The notes under the pieces are model-generated. The model saw only the letters and a list, made by a program, of their open reading frames with translations. It was not told where the DNA came from and searched no databases. Shown piece by piece: positions 52,643 to 63,907 of a stretch of 64,000 nucleotides of DNA. The stretch is taken from contig WBZZ01003327.1 of assembly GCA_019918135.1 (NCBI GenBank), forward strand, positions 138,501-202,500, given 5' to 3'. A program made the position numbers and the translations under genes. The DNA is from Paulinella micropora. Lineage: Eukaryota; Cercozoa; Imbricatea; Euglyphida; Paulinellidae. The number at the start of each line of letters is the position of its first letter. The stretch's first letter is position 1.

Positions 52643-54190
52643 GTGACCCATGCTGCCGCCAGGATAGAACGACAAGTCGGACAGACTATGCCCCGCCTCA
52701 AAGGATCAAGCCTCAGTTACAAAGAGGAACAGATCTGCGAGGAAATGGTGCAGGACATATTAGCCAAGCGACTGATCGAGCCATCGTGGTCGGAATTCCG
52801 ATCGCCGGTCAGACTGGCCCCAAAGCCGGATGGCAAACAGCGCTTGTGCATCAACTACACCAGGCTGAACAAGATCATTAAGAGCGTCGAGGCTCCTATC
52901 CCTCGTATGCGAGATGGTCTTAACAAGCTTCGGCAGGCCAAGTTCTTTACCAAAATCGACCTAAAGAACGGTTTCTGGAATATACCGCTCGAGGCGGAAA
53001 GCCGTCCGTTGACTGCCTTCGCTGTCGGGGGGAGACTATACCAATGGACAGTCCTCCCAATGGGACTGAAGACGGCCCCGGCAATATTTCAGGACTGTAT
53101 GAACCAGGCTCTATCGGACCCGAAATATGGGAATGCCCAATTCATAGAGACCTACGGCCATACAAACCTATACAGCTTCTGTTACATCGACGACATTGTG
53201 ATCTACTCCAATACGGAGGTGGAATACCTGGCTCATGTGTCAGATGTGTTACGTCGTTTGGAGGCCTTCGGCCTGAAGCTGAACCTAGAGAAGTGCTCGT
53301 TCGCAAACGATCACATCGACTATCTAGGATACAGGATACAGGGGGGCGAGATAGTGCTAAAGCCGGAGAAGCGGGACGCCATTCGTTCCCTCCCGCGCCC
53401 TAACACACGCACAGCGCTACACTCTTTCCTCTGTATGGCACAAGTCTATTCCGAATTCATTCCCAACTTCCAAGACTTCGTCAAACCTCTGCGGGATTTC
53501 TGCCTTAAAGGTGACCCGTATGGGGAGTGGCCACCCGCGGCCGAAGAGACGAAAAACAAGTTGAAGGAAGCTTTAACAAGAGACCCTCTTACAGAGGGCG
53601 GGTCAGTCCTAATTCTACCCGATTTCGAAAAGCGCTTTGTACTCGCTACTGACGCATCCAAATATGCAGTTGGGGCGGTATTACATCAATACGACTCCGC
53701 TCACAAGCAACTCCGGCCAATCATGTTCGTCAGCAAAAAGCTGACCCCTGAACAGGTGAACTACTGCACATGGCAACGCGAAGCGTTAGCGATAGTGTGG
53801 GCGTTCAGCCGGCTGCGAGAGTACTTGTGGGGCGCACCGAATATACTAGTCCAAACCGACCATGCCAACCTAAGGTGGCTCATGGATAAGAAACATACGG
53901 TCCGACTAGCGAGATGGCAGTCGGAATTAGCCTTGTATGATTTCACCATTGAGTACATCAAAGGCAAGGAAAACACGGTCCCTGACAGCCTTTCCCGAAT
54001 GCCGAGAGTCAAAGGCTCCATCGGGGACGGACTTGACCGGTTCGCCATGCACACACCAACGGCATGCCTTGTCGGGTGGACAGGCAACGATGACTGGTTG
54101 GCCAGCGAACACACGCCGGGGTTCACAGACACACTGCCTACGGGTATGGCATATAGCCACCAGCACCATCAGCTGGCAACAGGGATATAA
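52643..54190 (+). CDS. Ty3/gypsy reverse transcriptase-RNase H
   Basis: A 515-residue uninterrupted frame. Reverse transcriptase motifs in order: LIEPSWSEFRSPVRLAPKPD (~44-63), RLCINYTRLN (~67-76), FFTKIDLKNGFWNIPL with catalytic D106, the LPMGLKTAPAIFQ primer-side block (~138-150), YIDD at 181-184, and LNLEKCSF (~213-220). RNase H follows with ATDAS (D337), REALAIVWAF (E380) and QTDHANLRWL (D406), ending in KGKENTVPDSLSRMP. The YIDD box and the adjacent Ty3-type RNase H place it in Ty3/gypsy. The start ATG is arbitrary, as this is part of a polyprotein. After RNase H, ~40 residues lead to a stop, with the sense continuing in another frame to 54,608 without integrase motifs. Confidence 0.92.
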   Translation: MTHAAARIERQVGQTMPRLKGSSLSYKEEQICEEMVQDILAKRLIEPSWSEFRSPVRLAPKPDGKQRLCINYTRLNKIIKSVEAPIPRMRDGLNKLRQAKFFTKIDLKNGFWNIPLEAESRPLTAFAVGGRLYQWTVLPMGLKTAPAIFQDCMNQALSDPKYGNAQFIETYGHTNLYSFCYIDDIVIYSNTEVEYLAHVSDVLRRLEAFGLKLNLEKCSFANDHIDYLGYRIQGGEIVLKPEKRDAIRSLPRPNTRTALHSFLCMAQVYSEFIPNFQDFVKPLRDFCLKGDPYGEWPPAAEETKNKLKEALTRDPLTEGGSVLILPDFEKRFVLATDASKYAVGAVLHQYDSAHKQLRPIMFVSKKLTPEQVNYCTWQREALAIVWAFSRLREYLWGAPNILVQTDHANLRWLMDKKHTVRLARWQSELALYDFTIEYIKGKENTVPDSLSRMPRVKGSIGDGLDRFAMHTPTACLVGWTGNDDWLASEHTPGFTDTLPTGMAYSHQHHQLATGI

Positions 54191-54608
54191 GACGGATACC
54201 CAAGAGCAGCTGCTGGAAAACCTCGAGTCTATCCGCAGCGTATGCTGCGCTAAGCACGAAGCGAAAGACTGGCGGGATCTCCTTGAGGAGATCGATACGC
54301 AGTCAGACATCCTCAGCGAAGGGGATATACGGGAGGGCCAAACCCACGAACATGAACACTCCATGAACGCGTTCTTTTCCAATAAGAATCAGTCGTTCTG
54401 GGTGCAGAAGAATGTTCACCCGTCTAGTTCTGCTGCCATCGCAGCCGCAACCCAAACGCAACATACCCGGGATCACATCGGCCTGGTCACCAGCGCCCTA
54501 CAGCTGGATGATATGGACATGACCTTGGCCAGGCCTGCGGTCTTTAGTCAGTTAGCCAGGGATTCGAAGGAATGGGGCCCCTTTATATCTCACGCCATAA
54601 CCCTCTGA
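54191..54608 (+). pseudogene. C-terminal region after RNase H
   Basis: An alternate frame overlapping the RT end continues to 54,608 with hydrophilic sequence (EQLLENLESIRSVCC, HDRIGL-like stretches, PAVFSQLARDSKEWGPF). No HHCC zinc finger, DDE core or chromodomain is recognisable. Confidence 0.4.
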
Positions 54609-55329
54609 AAAATACCAGAGACAGGTCTCGGTCTGGTCGTACGATTTTGCGGAGTTTGCATATATTATTAAAATTTCAAGATTTTCATTTCCAATCGTTT
54701 TCTATGATTAATTTTTGCAGTAATTACGTAAACACTACTAAATTTTATAAGTAATCATTCGGTATGACTCCGCATCATTGCATGACCCATCTTATTACTA
54801 CTGCGCGCAAGTAAACCCAATCACGTACCACGCTTTATGGAAATCCCGTGTTACCGGTTATATATTACTACGTAATACTTGTTTTCATGGTAATATTTTC
54901 CATTGTTTTGATAAAAAAATCAATAATTGATTTATTTCACTATGTTTCTCGCGTCGGGTGCCACTTGAACACGCATAATCCGCTCCAGTACCGCACAGTC
55001 CCACCCGCGCTCTCTTCGCATACCCAAGGCATTTCTCGCATTGGCAAGCTCCAGAATCACAAATAATCTTTGAAAATGCAAGGAAAACAAATGCTACAAA
55101 TATATTATTTGCTGTTTGTTGCACAACCCCGCTCGGGGGACCACTTAGCGGCCCCACACTGCCACCAGCTGACATGCAGTCCGATTTCCCATCCCATCCC
55201 TCAGCACAAGTCCTACCTCATGTCAGGGATCGTTTGCAACACAAATAAAACTATAAAATGCGATGAAAACAAGAAAAGAGAGATATAATGATCATCTACC
55301 TCTAATTTTCCTCACACTGTGCGACTTTG
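54609..55329. other. AT-rich non-coding region
   Basis: About 720 bases with TA-rich stretches (54,655-54,750, 54,850-54,945). No gene was seen. It is the 3' flank of the retroelement and was compared by eye with 46,559-47,300 without finding LTR-like similarity. Confidence 0.45.
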
Positions 55330-58300
55330 CGGCCGTACAGTGACACCCGGCGCCCCCCCCCCCCCCCCAAATGCAAGGCAAAGCCCGAAAAAAACAAACA
55401 AACGCACAAAAAAACACAGAAAACAAGCATACCGCCACCAAACAGTGATCAAAAGACAAATGGAAGAAAACACTAGGCAAAATAAAAAGATTGCAGACAG
55501 GAGGACATAAAAATTTCACCCACCCACCCCCACCCCCCCGGCAAAAAATGCAAGGCAAAGTCACCCCGAAAAAACAACCAAATGCGTCAAAAAACACAAC
55601 AAACAAGCATCCAGCCCACAAGCAAAGATAAAAAGACAAATGGAAGTAAAAAAAACAAGCAAAAAAAAAGATTGCAGCCATTGGGACAGTAAAAAATTCA
55701 CCCCCCCACCCCCGTAAAAAAACGCAAGGCAAAGTTACCCCGAAAAAACAAACAAACGCGCAAAAAAAACACAAACAAACAAGCATTAAGCCCGCAAACA
55801 GTGACAAAAAGACAAATGAAAGAAAAAAACAAGCAGAATAAAAAAGATTGCAGACATGGGGATATAAAAAATTCACCCAACTCCCCCTGGGCAAAAAAAA
55901 TTAAGACAAAGTCACCCCGAAAAAACAACCGAAAGCGCAAAAAAAAAAACACAAACAAACAAGCATCCAGCCGACAAATGTGACAAAAAGAATCATGGAA
56001 GAGAGACAGGCAGAATAAAAAAGATTGCAGCCATGGGACCAAAAAATTCACCCCCCCCCCCCGCAAAAAAAATGCAAGACAAAGTCACCACGAAAAAACA
56101 ACCAAACGCGCAAAAACTAAACCAAACAAGCATCCAGCCACCAAACAGTGATCAAAAGACTAATGGAAGGAAAACACAAGCAGAATAATAAAGATTGCAG
56201 CCCTGAGGACATACACAATTCACCCCCCCCCCCCCCCGCCCCCCTCCCCCGCAAAAAAAATGCAGGCAAAGTCACCCCGAAAAAACAGCCAAACTCGCAA
56301 AAAAAACACAAACAAACAAGCATCCAGCCACCAAACAGTAACAAAAAGAATAATGGAAGAAAAAAACAAGCAGAATGAAAAAGATTGCAGCCATGGGGAC
56401 ATAAAACAATTCACCCAACCCCCCCGCAAAAAAATGCAAGGCAAATTCACCCCGAAAAAACAACCACAGGCGCACAAAAACACAAACAAACAAGCACCCA
56501 GCCCACAAACAGTGACAAAAGACAAATGGAAGGAAAAAACAAGCAGAATAAAAAAGATTGCAGCGATTGGGACAGTAAAAAATTCACCCCCCCCCCCCTC
56601 CCCGTAAAAAAATGCAAGGCAAAGTCACCCCGAAAAAAACAGCCAAACGCGCAAAAAGACACAAACAAACAAGCATCCAGCCCACAAACAGTGAAAAAAA
56701 GAAAAATGGAAGAAAAAAACAAGCAGAATAAAAAAGATTGCAGCCATGGGGACATAAAATTCACACCCCCCCCCCCCTCCGCCCGGGAAAAATTAAGGCA
56801 AAGTCACCCCGAACAAACAACCGAACGCGCAAAAAAACACAAACAAATAAGCATCCAGCCACCAAGCAGTAATCAAAAAGAATAATGGAAGAAAAAAACA
56901 AGCAAAATAAAAAAAAATTGCAGCCATGGGGACATAAATTCACTCCCCCCCCCCCCGGAAAAAAATGCAAGGCAAAGTCACCCCGAAAAAACAAACAAAC
57001 GCGCAAAAAACTAAAACAAACAGCATCTAGCCCACAAATAGTGACCAAAAGACAAATGGAAGAAAAAAAACAAGCAGAATGAAAAAGATTGCAGACATGA
57101 GGACATAAAATTCACCCCCCCCCCCGGCAAAAAATGCAAGGCAAAGTCACCCCGGAAAAACAACCAAACGCGCAAAAAACACAAAAAAACAAGCATCCAG
57201 CCCACAAACAAAGACAAAAAGACAAATGGAAGAAAACAAACAAGCAGAAGAAAAAAGATTGCAGCGATGAAAAAAGATTGCATCGATTGGGACAGTAAAA
57301 AAATCACCCCCCACCCCCCCGGGAAAAAATACAAGGCAAAGTCACCCCGAAAAAAACAACCACAGGCGCAAAACAACACAAAAAACATGCATTAAGCCCG
57401 CAAAAATTGACAAAAAGACAAATGGAAGAAAAAAATAAGCAGAATAAGAAATATTGCAGCCATGGGGACATAAAAAATTCACCCCCCCCCCCGGGCCAAA
57501 AAAAATTAAGACAAAGTCACCCCAAAAAAAACAACCGAACGCGCAAAAAAACACAAAAAAACCAGCATCTAGCCTACAAACAGTGACAAAAGACAAATGG
57601 AAGAGAAACACAAGCAGAATTAAAAAGATTGCAGCCATGTGACAAAAAATTCACCACACCCCCCCCCCCCGGCAAAAAATGCAAGGCAAAGTCACCACGA
57701 AAAAACATCCAAACGCGCAAAATAACACAAACAAACAAGCATCCAGCCCAAAAACAGTGACAAAAAATAATGGAAGGAAAAAACAAGAAGAATAAAAAAG
57801 ATTGCAGCCGTGGGGACATAAAAAATTCACCCCCCCCCCCTGGAAAAATGCAAGGCAAATTCACCCCGAAAAAACAACCAAACGCGCAAAAAAACACAAA
57901 CAAACAAGCATCCAGCCTACAAACAGTGACAAAAAGACAAATGGAAGAAAAAAACAAGCAGGATCAAAAAAAATTGCAGCCATGGGGACATAAAAAATTC
58001 ACCCACCCCCCGCCCCCCTGACAAAAAATACTAGGCAAAGTCACCCCGAAAAAATAACCAAACGCGCAAAAAACACAAACAAACAAGCATCCAGCCTACA
58101 AAGAGTCATAAAAAACAAAAAAGCAGAATAAAAAAAATTGCAGCCATGGGGACATAAACAATTCACCCACCCCCCACCCCCTCACCCCCGCCCCTCCACC
58201 CCCGGCGCAAAAAAATGCAAGGCAAAGTCACCCCGAAAAAACAACCGAACGCGCGAAAAAATACAAACAAACAAGCATCCAGCCACCAAACCGTGACAAA

Positions 58301-58980
58301 AAGACAAATGGAAAAAAAAACAAGCAGAATTAAAAAGGTTGCAGCCATGGGAGCATAAAAATTAACCCCCCCAAAAAAATGCAAGGCAAAGTCAACCCCG
58401 AAAAAACAACGAAACGCACACAAAAACATAAACAAACAAGCATCCAGCCCACAAACAGTGGTAAAAGAGAAATGGAAGAAAAAAACCAGCAAAACAAAAA
58501 TATGTTAGCAATGTAGACATAAAAAATTCAAACCCCCCCCCCCCACCCTTGCAAAAAAAAATACACATACGAGGCAAAGTCACCCCGAAAAAACAACCAA
58601 ACGCGTAAAAAAAAAACACAAACAAAAAACCATCCAACCCACAAACAGTAATAAAAGAGAAACGAAGCAAAAACAAGGAAATTAAATCATGTTTTCTAGA
58701 TTTTGGGAATGTGAACATAAAAAATTCATCCCCACCCCCCCCACCCTCCCCACCTCCGCAAAAATAGAAGGCAAAGTAATCCTTAAAAAAACAACCAAAC
58801 GCACAAAAAAAACACAAACAAACAACCATCCAGCCCACAAACACAATTAAAATGTAAATGAAAGAAAAAACAAGCAAAATAAAAAAGATTTCATCAATGG
58901 GAACATAAAAAAATTCATCACCCCAACCCCAGGCCGCGAAAAAAAAATACAAGGCAAAGTCACTCCGAAAATACAACCAA
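55330..58980. repeat. Satellite, ~20 copies of a ~177-bp unit
   Basis: Each unit contains, in order, a C homopolymer of ~8-16 bases, GCAAGGCAAAGTCACCCCGA followed by AAAAACAACC, AACGCGCAAAAA, ACAAACAAACAAGCATCCAG, AACAGTGACAAAAAGACAAA, AGATTGCAGCCATGGGGACA and TAAAAAATTCA. Copies diverge by a few to many per cent; the outer ones at both ends, especially after 58,400, are the most diverged. Reading frames in it are all low-complexity. Confidence 0.92.
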
Positions 58981-60000
58981 AATTGCTGTTAATTTCTGGA
59001 GATGATGTGGAGGGAGTAGGGATTGTTGCCCGCTATGAATCAGCAATTTTTTCAGGTTGCCTGGTATACACAAGCTCATCATTTTTATTTTGCGTGTGTC
59101 CACGCAAAACAGACCTACTTTTATTGATTGTACTTTGAGTGATGAGCAATGCTGCAAAACTTGGTACTGATTGCACCGCTATTTGAGCTAGGAACGACAT
59201 TTGCGCAGTTCTGAGTTCTCAACAATAGGTGGGAAATAATAAACAATAAAAATAAATATACCCGCAAAAGCACAGGTACAAAAGTGAATACACCAAAACA
59301 GCTGTATTTTGAAAAAAAAATGCTGAAGATAAGATATAGAACATCTTTAATAATAAGACATCATATGAATATCAGTATTTGCAGTTCTTTTTATTACGTA
59401 AAGGACACAGCCAGAAAGAACTAATGTTGGGTTCGGGGGGAAAAAAAGAGCGTACGGTCCAATCGGAAAATCGCGGCATTTCAGTGGCAATTGCCTATTT
59501 AAATGGAATTTGGTGCAAAATTTGTACAACTCCGCTCAACTTGGGAACCAAATGCGCAAAGTGTCCCTCTGACTCGATCTCATTGAGTATATGGTTGTTT
59601 CGGTCGAGACCATCCAAACCTACCGTATGTAACGCCAGGTGCGTCCAACGTATCATTCTTCAGGTTAACAATGAAGAAAAATAGGATTTGTTGCAGGATT
59701 GCCCCCCGCATTCGCGCACCCTGTCGGAATAAGTCATGGTTTGTGAGAACGAGGAGGAATTGGGAGCTTCTATTAGCATGGGAGCTAGCCCCAGGCTTGA
59801 TGTTGATTCTGATGTAATGTTTGTGGTATGTGTGCAAATAGTTTTCTTAGGAAAGTGTCTCAAACATCAACCACCTTAAAACAAAACTGGTGCAGATAAT
59901 AGGCGTGCTCTGTCTTGGGCAACCCGGCCGCGATCTCTACCACCTATGCATAATCATACATATCATCTCTCTCTCTCTCTCTGAGAGTCTCTCTCTCTCT
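58981..60000. other. Non-coding region after satellite
   Basis: About 1 kb of moderately AT-rich DNA. It has short frames only (such as 59,379-59,684) and a (CT)n tract at 59,968-60,000. Nothing was recognised. Confidence 0.4.
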
Positions 60001-60004
60001 ATGT

Positions 60005-60060
60005 CAAGGTATGCCTTGCCCGTCCAGGGTATACCTTGAAAAATCAGGGTATTCCTTGCA
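60005..60060. repeat. CAAGGTATACCTTG-type palindromes, group 1
   Basis: CAAGGTATGCCTTG, AGGGTATACCTTG and AGGGTATTCCTTG in direct succession, just downstream (minus strand) of the last transposase exon. Confidence 0.7.
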
Positions 60061-60739
60061 GAAAACAACAATAGTGTACCTGTTGAACGATAAAGTCACC
60101 CAAGCGGTCCTCGACCCTGCATGGTAACGTCCGCCGCATGCATAGCTTGGCGAGTGCAAACATCTGCTTGATTGATTTCTTTTGCGGTAAGGCAAGACCG
60201 GATTGCATATCATCGAAGATCCAACTGCAGTACCTCATAAAAAAATGAGCGCTGGCAGTATTGAGTTTGCCAAAATTTTTGTAAGGTGACCCAGTGCAGA
60301 TTTGATCAGGAAGGGCCTTGATGCTCTTGAAACGTCTGCAAACCTCGTAACGACCTTTCTCGTCCAGCCCGAACGCAGTGTACAGATCGATGCAAGCTTG
60401 CACAGCAGCTGCTTGTGCTTTATGATCTTTGCTTTCAGATTCAATGGCTCGCATGTCGCTCTGGCTCGCACCTCGTTTCTGCTCCCGCTCAACAAAAGGA
60501 GGCAACGGTTGGATATGTACTGCCTTGAGCGTGCATTTAGGATGCCAACGTGTGGTTGTTTTGATTAGATGGTCAAACAGGTTGCCAATCAGGTGCATCA
60601 GACCCGGATATGTATCCTTTATCACATCATACAGGGGCACACCACTGAATGCGCCTGGATATTTGACCCCTGCAAAATAAACATGCACTGCCTCTGAAAA
60701 GCCAGAAAATAAATTATGAGGGGCATGAAAAGGTAAGCA

Positions 60740-60910
60740 GGCATACCTTGAAAATGCAAAATATACCTTGAATAAGGCAGAGGTATACCTTGAAAATGCA
60801 AGGTATACTTTGGAAATACAAGGTAAACCTGAACAAGGCCGATGGATACCTTGAAAATGAAAGGTATACCTTGGAAATACAAGGTATACCCGGAGGAAGC
60901 CCATGGCATA
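60740..60910. repeat. CAAGGTATACCTTG-type palindromes, group 2
   Basis: About ten half- or full-length copies of the motif (AGGTATACCTTGAAAATGCA, AAGGTATACCTTGGAAATAC and variants) spaced 20-25 bases apart, inside the interruption between transposase exons and next to the AAAT microsatellite. Confidence 0.75.
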
Positions 60911-61095
<185 letters not shown>

Positions 61096-61984
61096 TTAAA
61101 AAAAACCGCAAGCAAGTTCACGTACTGTATACCGTAACTATGCGCCGCCTTTTGCCCTGGCAATTTGCCTGCATTCAAGTGCTGCACTCTCGCTGCCTGG
61201 CGTTCGTGCCATGTATGTGTCTTGATATCTGGTGGACGCTGCAGACAATGGTTGCCATATTGTGGTTTCCTCCGCATGGGATGTTCGGCAGATAGAAACA
61301 CTCGAAAGTCAGGCATAGTATATCGATCCAGAAATTTCGTAAACTGCATTCTGCATGAAGGGCACGATACTGTCCATTCCATGTTGCACCAGAAATTTTT
61401 TTACACCTTGGCCGTCACCTGCCACGCCCAGCAAAATGACTCTGCAAAGCCGCTCTTCACCGTGTTTGTCCACACAAGGAAACAGATTAGCGAGGGATTC
61501 TAATTGGGCGCGAAGCGGGGTCATGCTAGTACGCAGATCCGGTGGGAGGACGGGACCTCCTATGAGGCATCCTATCCACCGTTGCAATTTCCGCTGCAAC
61601 TTGTCGGGGGCAGCAAGGTTCCTGATCGTGTTAAGCCATACCGGATGGTTTGCACCAAACTTACCAAGTGTCAGAGGCAGTCCATCAGTACCAACTATGA
61701 TCGGAACGGTGACGACTCCTGCAGGGGAAGTGGTGATTATTTTGCCTGTAACGGGGTGAACACTTGATGCAACAGTAACTAGCGGCTCCCACAGAATCGT
61801 CTGCATGTTGCACCACGTCCCGGTGGATGTCGTCCCATCCTACGGTGCCCACAAATGCTTGGACTTGGGGTTCCAGGGCTGCAACACATACACGTTCCCT
61901 GCGCAATGGATGCCCTTGTTTGCAATCCCCTGACGCCTCCACGAATGGAGTGAGGCTGCAATCACGGAAGCACCTAATCCAGGC

Positions 61985-62067
61985 ACACACTCACTGTCTT
62001 GCTTGCGTACATAACAACGCGGACCGTATGTACGTGACCATCTCTGGCCGCGAGGTCATGACCAAGC
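61985..62067 (-). repeat. Segment duplicated at 63,090-63,170
   Basis: About 80 bases with TCTTGCTTGCGTACATAACA, CGGACCGTATGTACGTGACC and CTCTGGCCGCGAGGTCATGA are repeated with ~10% change at 63,090-63,170. Both lie beside a microsatellite or a palindrome array, as if an exon fragment was duplicated with its neighbours. Confidence 0.75.
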
Positions 62068-62074
62068 TATCTAC

Positions 62075-62106
<32 letters not shown>

Positions 62107-62140
62107 TTATTTATCTATCTATCTATGTATCCATCTATCC

Positions 62141-62197
<57 letters not shown>

Positions 62198-62212
62198 CCT
62201 ATCTATCTGAAA
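62068..62212 (+). repeat. (TATC)n microsatellite
   Basis: About 36 repeats of CTAT/TATC with a few TATT, TATG and CATC variants. Confidence 0.95.
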
Positions 62213-62815
62213 ACATCCTTGACGCACGAGCCTACAAGACCAACCGATACAACAAGCTCAAATCTCAAATCGAGGACAACGGATGGACCTGCCACCTTCG
62301 ACCAATCGAATGCGGGGCTCGCGGCATGGTATCGTTCTCTGTTCATCGATGTTTCCGCGCCTTGGGTTTTTCCCATCCCCAATCCAAATCCCTTTGCTTC
62401 AAGCTATCCTCCTGCGTAGCTCGTTGCTCTTTTGCGATTTATCGCTCCTGTGCAGTCAAAAATTGGACTAATCTTCCTCTAGTCCGTATTGGTGACTGCA
62501 TTCCATCATAGCCGTCCAGTGTTGCATAGCCCGGGCTAGGTCCCTGCGGGGGTTTAGGCCTCATACAATGTCATCATTGTAGCTTGCGCAAGCTTACGGT
62601 GCTCAAAACACTTGGACTAACGGCTTCCTTTTCTTTCTCTTCTTCCTTATCCTCCCACTCTCCATTCCTAGATTGCCTTTTTCTTCAACGTCCTTCCTCC
62701 TCTTCTTTTTCCAGAACACAGTCTACCCGTGATTCCCATCCCGGACACATGCACAGTACACAAATTATTGTTTGATGTGAAACTGCGTTCCTTTGCAAGG
62801 ACTACATTCCTTTGC
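62213..62815. other. Non-coding region between microsatellites
   Basis: About 600 bases with only short frames and a pyrimidine-rich stretch (62,620-62,715). No gene or RNA was recognised. Confidence 0.4.
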
Positions 62816-62819
62816 GACA

Positions 62820-62905
62820 TCTCATCTATCTATCTACCTACCTACCTACCTATCTACCTATCTACCTATCTATCTGTCTATCTATCTTTCTATCTTTCTA
62901 TGCAC
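62820..62905 (+). repeat. (TATC)n microsatellite, second
   Basis: TATC/TACC repeats with TTTC variants, about 20 units. Confidence 0.9.
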
Positions 62906-62919
62906 GTCACCTTGATATT

Positions 62920-63040
62920 TCAAGGTATACCTTGGAATATCAGGGCATGCCTTGATATTTCAAGGTATACCCTGACTAGTTCAAGTTATACCCTTACTAT
63001 TGCAAGGCATACCTTGGATATGTAAGGTAAACATTGAAAG
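62920..63040. repeat. CAAGGTATACCTTG-type palindromes, group 3
   Basis: Contains CAAGGTATACCTTGG, CAGGGCATGCCTTG, CAAGGTATACCCTG, CAAGGCATACCTTGG and AAGGTAAACATTG, spaced about 20 bases apart. Confidence 0.75.
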
Positions 63041-63041
63041 G

Positions 63042-63353
63042 CTAAGTCCTTGCATGTCTATTTCTTCGGATGCTTGCATACATAACAACACACTTTGTCT
63101 TGCTTGCATACATAACAACACGGACCGTATGTACCTGACCACCTCTGGCCGCGAGGTCATTACCAAGCCATGCAGTCGCTTCCAGGTGGCGGCTTGTTCG
63201 TGGGGTGTTACTAGCTCTGTCAGCAAGGTCATTATGGCGTCTATCGCCTTGTACGACACTCGATGGACATGCATCAAGTGTAACAAACAATTGCAATATG
63301 AGCCATCGTAAGCTGGTCCACCTGTGGGCCCGGCCCTGTAACAAAGGGTTCAC
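63042..63353 (-). pseudogene. N-terminal fragment of CACTA-like transposase
   Basis: Overlapping minus-strand frames encode a paired-Cys start (CIKC on the opposite register) and helical sequence (LLHLMHVHRVSYKAIDAIMT, LLTELVTPHEQAATWKRLHG). This is the usual layout of the N-terminal region of CACTA/TNP2-type proteins, where a Cys knuckle is followed by a short helical segment. It lies upstream, on the minus strand, of the exons at 61,990-60,044, and probably belongs to the same decayed gene. Confidence 0.35.
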
Positions 63354-63402
63354 TGAGGATAGTGTCCACAGCAGCTAACGTCCTGGCCCGTTTTCCGCGT
63401 CC

Positions 63403-63801
63403 ATGCTGTGCTTCATCTTCGGGATCGGAGCCCGAGGATTCTGGCATGCTGTCCTGATCACTCGGGACTGCTATCGTCTTCTTCCTCGCCTTGTTCCTCG
63501 TCTTCTTCCTCGCCTTGTTCCTCGTCCTCTTCCTCTTCTATCCCTGCAGCTTCGCCTTCCTCGTGAGCGTCTGGCCCATGCAGGTCTTGGTCTCCCTCAC
63601 GTTCTTTCAGCGCTTCCACGTCTTGGTCTCGTTGGCCTGCAGCTTCGCCTTCCTCGTGAGCGTTTGGCCCATTCAGGTCTTGGTCTCCCTCACGTTCTTC
63701 CAGCGCTTCCACGTCTTGGTCTCCCTCACGTTGCTCTCCTGGGTTTCCTGGCTCTTCTTGCAATCCCTCGCTTTGGTCCTCGTAGAGTTCCTAAAACGTA
63801 A
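63403..63801 (-). CDS. Acidic repeat-containing frame
   Basis: The minus-strand frame 63,763-63,458 encodes two ~34-residue acidic repeats (EREGDQDLNGPNAHEEGEAA type, about 90-110 bp apart in the DNA) and an E/D/Q-rich end. It probably belongs to the disordered N-terminal part of the nearby transposase-like gene; no independent function is suggested. Confidence 0.4.
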
Positions 63802-63807
63802 GCGACA

Positions 63808-63907
63808 AAGGCATGAACAAAGCCATGATTACGGAGAAGAAGAAAAGGTACATCTCTGCTGAATGTACCTTTTCTTCTCCGTAATCATTGCTTTTTTCAT
63901 GCCTGTG
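63808..63907. repeat. Near-perfect hairpin
   Basis: An inverted repeat with arms reading GGCATGAACAAAGCCATGAT plus TACGGAGAAGAAGAAAAGGT on the left and its complement (about 63,866-63,905) on the right, around a short loop near CTCTGCTGA. One arm has a few extra bases (an extra GAA). It could be a miniature inverted-repeat element. Confidence 0.75.

Larger units (their letters stand above)
47407..54608 (+). mobile_element. Degenerate Ty3/gypsy-type retroelement, no integrase or LTR seen
   Basis: A run of plus-strand frames, in order: Gag-like (47,407-50,038), Gag/linker (50,117-50,821), aspartic protease (50,871-51,802), linker (51,803-52,542), reverse transcriptase and RNase H (52,643-54,190) and a C-terminal region (to 54,608). 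Stops and frameshifts separate the parts. No HHCC or DDE integrase motifs follow RNase H, and no matching long repeats were seen at the two ends by eye. Flanks on both sides are AT-rich. Confidence 0.75.

Noticed and set aside
46559..55329. LTRs flanking the retroelement
   Set aside because: Comparing 46,559-47,300 with 54,609-55,329 by eye showed no shared sequence; a computed alignment is needed to be certain.
55292..58976. Many Phe-rich frames with repeated CLFVCFFxRVxxFF in the satellite
   Set aside because: Produced by reading the 177-bp satellite; every unit gives the same low-complexity peptide.
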